Made by a program: the position numbers and the translations under genes. Below are positions 4,887 to 5,498 of a stretch of DNA of 5,498 bases, in pieces (positions within the stretch are counted from its first letter, which is position 1; each line of letters opens with the position of its first letter). The notes under the pieces were generated by a model. That model was not told where the DNA came from and did no database searches. It saw only the letters and a list, made by a program, of their open reading frames with translations. Source of the DNA: an uncultured Alcaligenaceae bacterium (lineage in GTDB: Bacteria > Pseudomonadota > Gammaproteobacteria > Burkholderiales > Burkholderiaceae_B); NCBI GenBank assembly GCA_937897265.1, contig CALCPT010000012.1, forward strand, positions 1 to 5,498, given 5' to 3'.

Positions 4887-5498
4887 ATGAACTTTGACTA
4901 CATCGTGGTTGGCGCTGGCTCGGCCGGTTGCCTAGTGACCAATCGATTAATCCAAGCAGGACATTCGGTACTGCTGCTTGAGGCTGGTGGACCGGATAAA
5001 AACTTCTGGATTCATTTGCCGATTGGTTACTTTAAAACCATGATGAACCCAAAGTTTTCAAGACACTTTGACACTGAACCTAGCGAAGGGTCTGGAGGTC
5101 GTAACGTTGTATGGCCGCGCGGGCGAGTGTTGGGTGGTTCGTCATCGATTAACGGTTTGATCTATATTCGTGGGCAGCACGACGACTATAACGACTGGGC
5201 TAAGCTCGGTGCGACCGGATGGAATTACGACAACGTGTTGCCGTATTTCAAGCGCTCTGAAAATTACGCTGGTGGAGAAACGCCTTTTCACGGCGCTTCG
5301 GGCGAACTAGGTGTGTCTGACCTGCGTAACGATCATCCATATTGTGATGCATGGCTTGACGCTGCACAGCAATTTGGTTTGCCCGCTAACAAAGACTTTA
5401 ACGCTCAAACTGATTATGGTGTGGGCGCGTATCAGCTATCGATTAAAGACGGCTGGCGCTCATCCGGCGCACGTGCGTTTTTACGACCTGTGATGAGC
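4887..5498 (+). CDS. GMC-family FAD-dependent oxidoreductase (choline dehydrogenase-like), N-terminal 204 residues
   Basis: The frame is open from the ATG at 4887 to the window edge, so about the first two fifths of a typical 530-560-residue enzyme is present. The Rossmann FAD-binding start is DYIVVGAGSAGCLVTNRL (4-21), with GAGSAG at 9-14 and E32 in LLLEAGG as the likely FAD-ribose ligand. The first GMC signature, GRVLGGSSSINGLIYIRG (79-96), is intact and includes N89. The DYNDWAKLGATGWNYDNVLPYF segment (100-121) is also characteristic. Enzymes of this family oxidise primary or secondary alcohols to aldehydes or ketones; the substrate-defining and catalytic His region lies beyond the window. 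GGAG sits 7 nt before the ATG, a strong ribosome site. The gene follows the ABC importer genes after 72 nt and probably oxidises the imported compound. No signal peptide is seen, so it acts in the cytoplasm or on the inner face of the membrane. Confidence 0.94.
   Translation, partial: MNFDYIVVGAGSAGCLVTNRLIQAGHSVLLLEAGGPDKNFWIHLPIGYFKTMMNPKFSRHFDTEPSEGSGGRNVVWPRGRVLGGSSSINGLIYIRGQHDDYNDWAKLGATGWNYDNVLPYFKRSENYAGGETPFHGASGELGVSDLRNDHPYCDAWLDAAQQFGLPANKDFNAQTDYGVGAYQLSIKDGWRSSGARAFLRPVMS

Noticed and set aside
5311..5493. 60-codon plus-strand frame near the right edge
   Set aside because: It lies in another frame within the GMC oxidoreductase gene, whose own frame is open with family signatures.
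1..5498. Mobile elements, CRISPR arrays, tRNA genes, toxin-antitoxin or defence genes
   Set aside because: I saw no terminal inverted repeats, transposase motifs, regularly spaced repeats or tRNA-like cloverleaf sequence. The coding content is fully explained by transport, catabolic and regulatory genes.

Overview
This window looks like a piece of a catabolic accessory locus from a Gram-negative proteobacterium, most likely a betaproteobacterium of the Burkholderiales/Alcaligenaceae type. That placement is an inference. It rests on a Bug-family (TctC-like) periplasmic receptor, a family greatly expanded in those bacteria, on the surrounding mix of MR-type enolase, NMT1/SsuA-type ABC importer and GMC oxidoreductase genes, and on a G+C content near half by eye. 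No rRNA, tRNA, CRISPR array, insertion sequence or phage gene was seen.

The layout is two divergent gene arms around a 204-nt control region (2029-2232). The leftward arm, read on the minus strand, is a GntR/UTRA regulator (2028-1303), a mandelate-racemase-subgroup enolase-superfamily enzyme (1306-185) that overlaps the regulator by ATGA, and, 26 nt further on, the start of a Bug-type solute receptor (158 to beyond position 1). The rightward arm is an ABC importer permease with a TTG start (2233-2985), its ATPase overlapping by ATGA (2982-3782), a periplasmic substrate-binding protein with a twin-arginine-like signal (3816-4814), and the first 204 codons of a GMC-family FAD oxidoreductase (4887 to the window edge).

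Taken together the genes read as uptake plus oxidation/dehydration of a small organic compound. The ABC system imports a substrate across the inner membrane. The GMC enzyme would oxidise an alcohol group, and the MR-type enzyme would abstract a proton alpha to a carboxylate (dehydration, epimerisation or cycloisomerisation of a hydroxy acid, sugar acid or lactone). The Bug protein would bind a carboxylate in the periplasm. The GntR regulator, sitting at the divergent promoter and leading one arm, is the obvious candidate to sense the substrate or an intermediate and control both arms. The actual substrate cannot be read from this sequence.

The most useful leads are the palindromes in the divergent promoter, a GTNTANAC-type palindrome between the enolase-type gene and the Bug gene, a compact hairpin abutting the ribosome binding site of the GMC gene, and the pairing of two unrelated solute-receptor types in one putative regulon. 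All genes seen appear intact apart from the two cut by the window edges.
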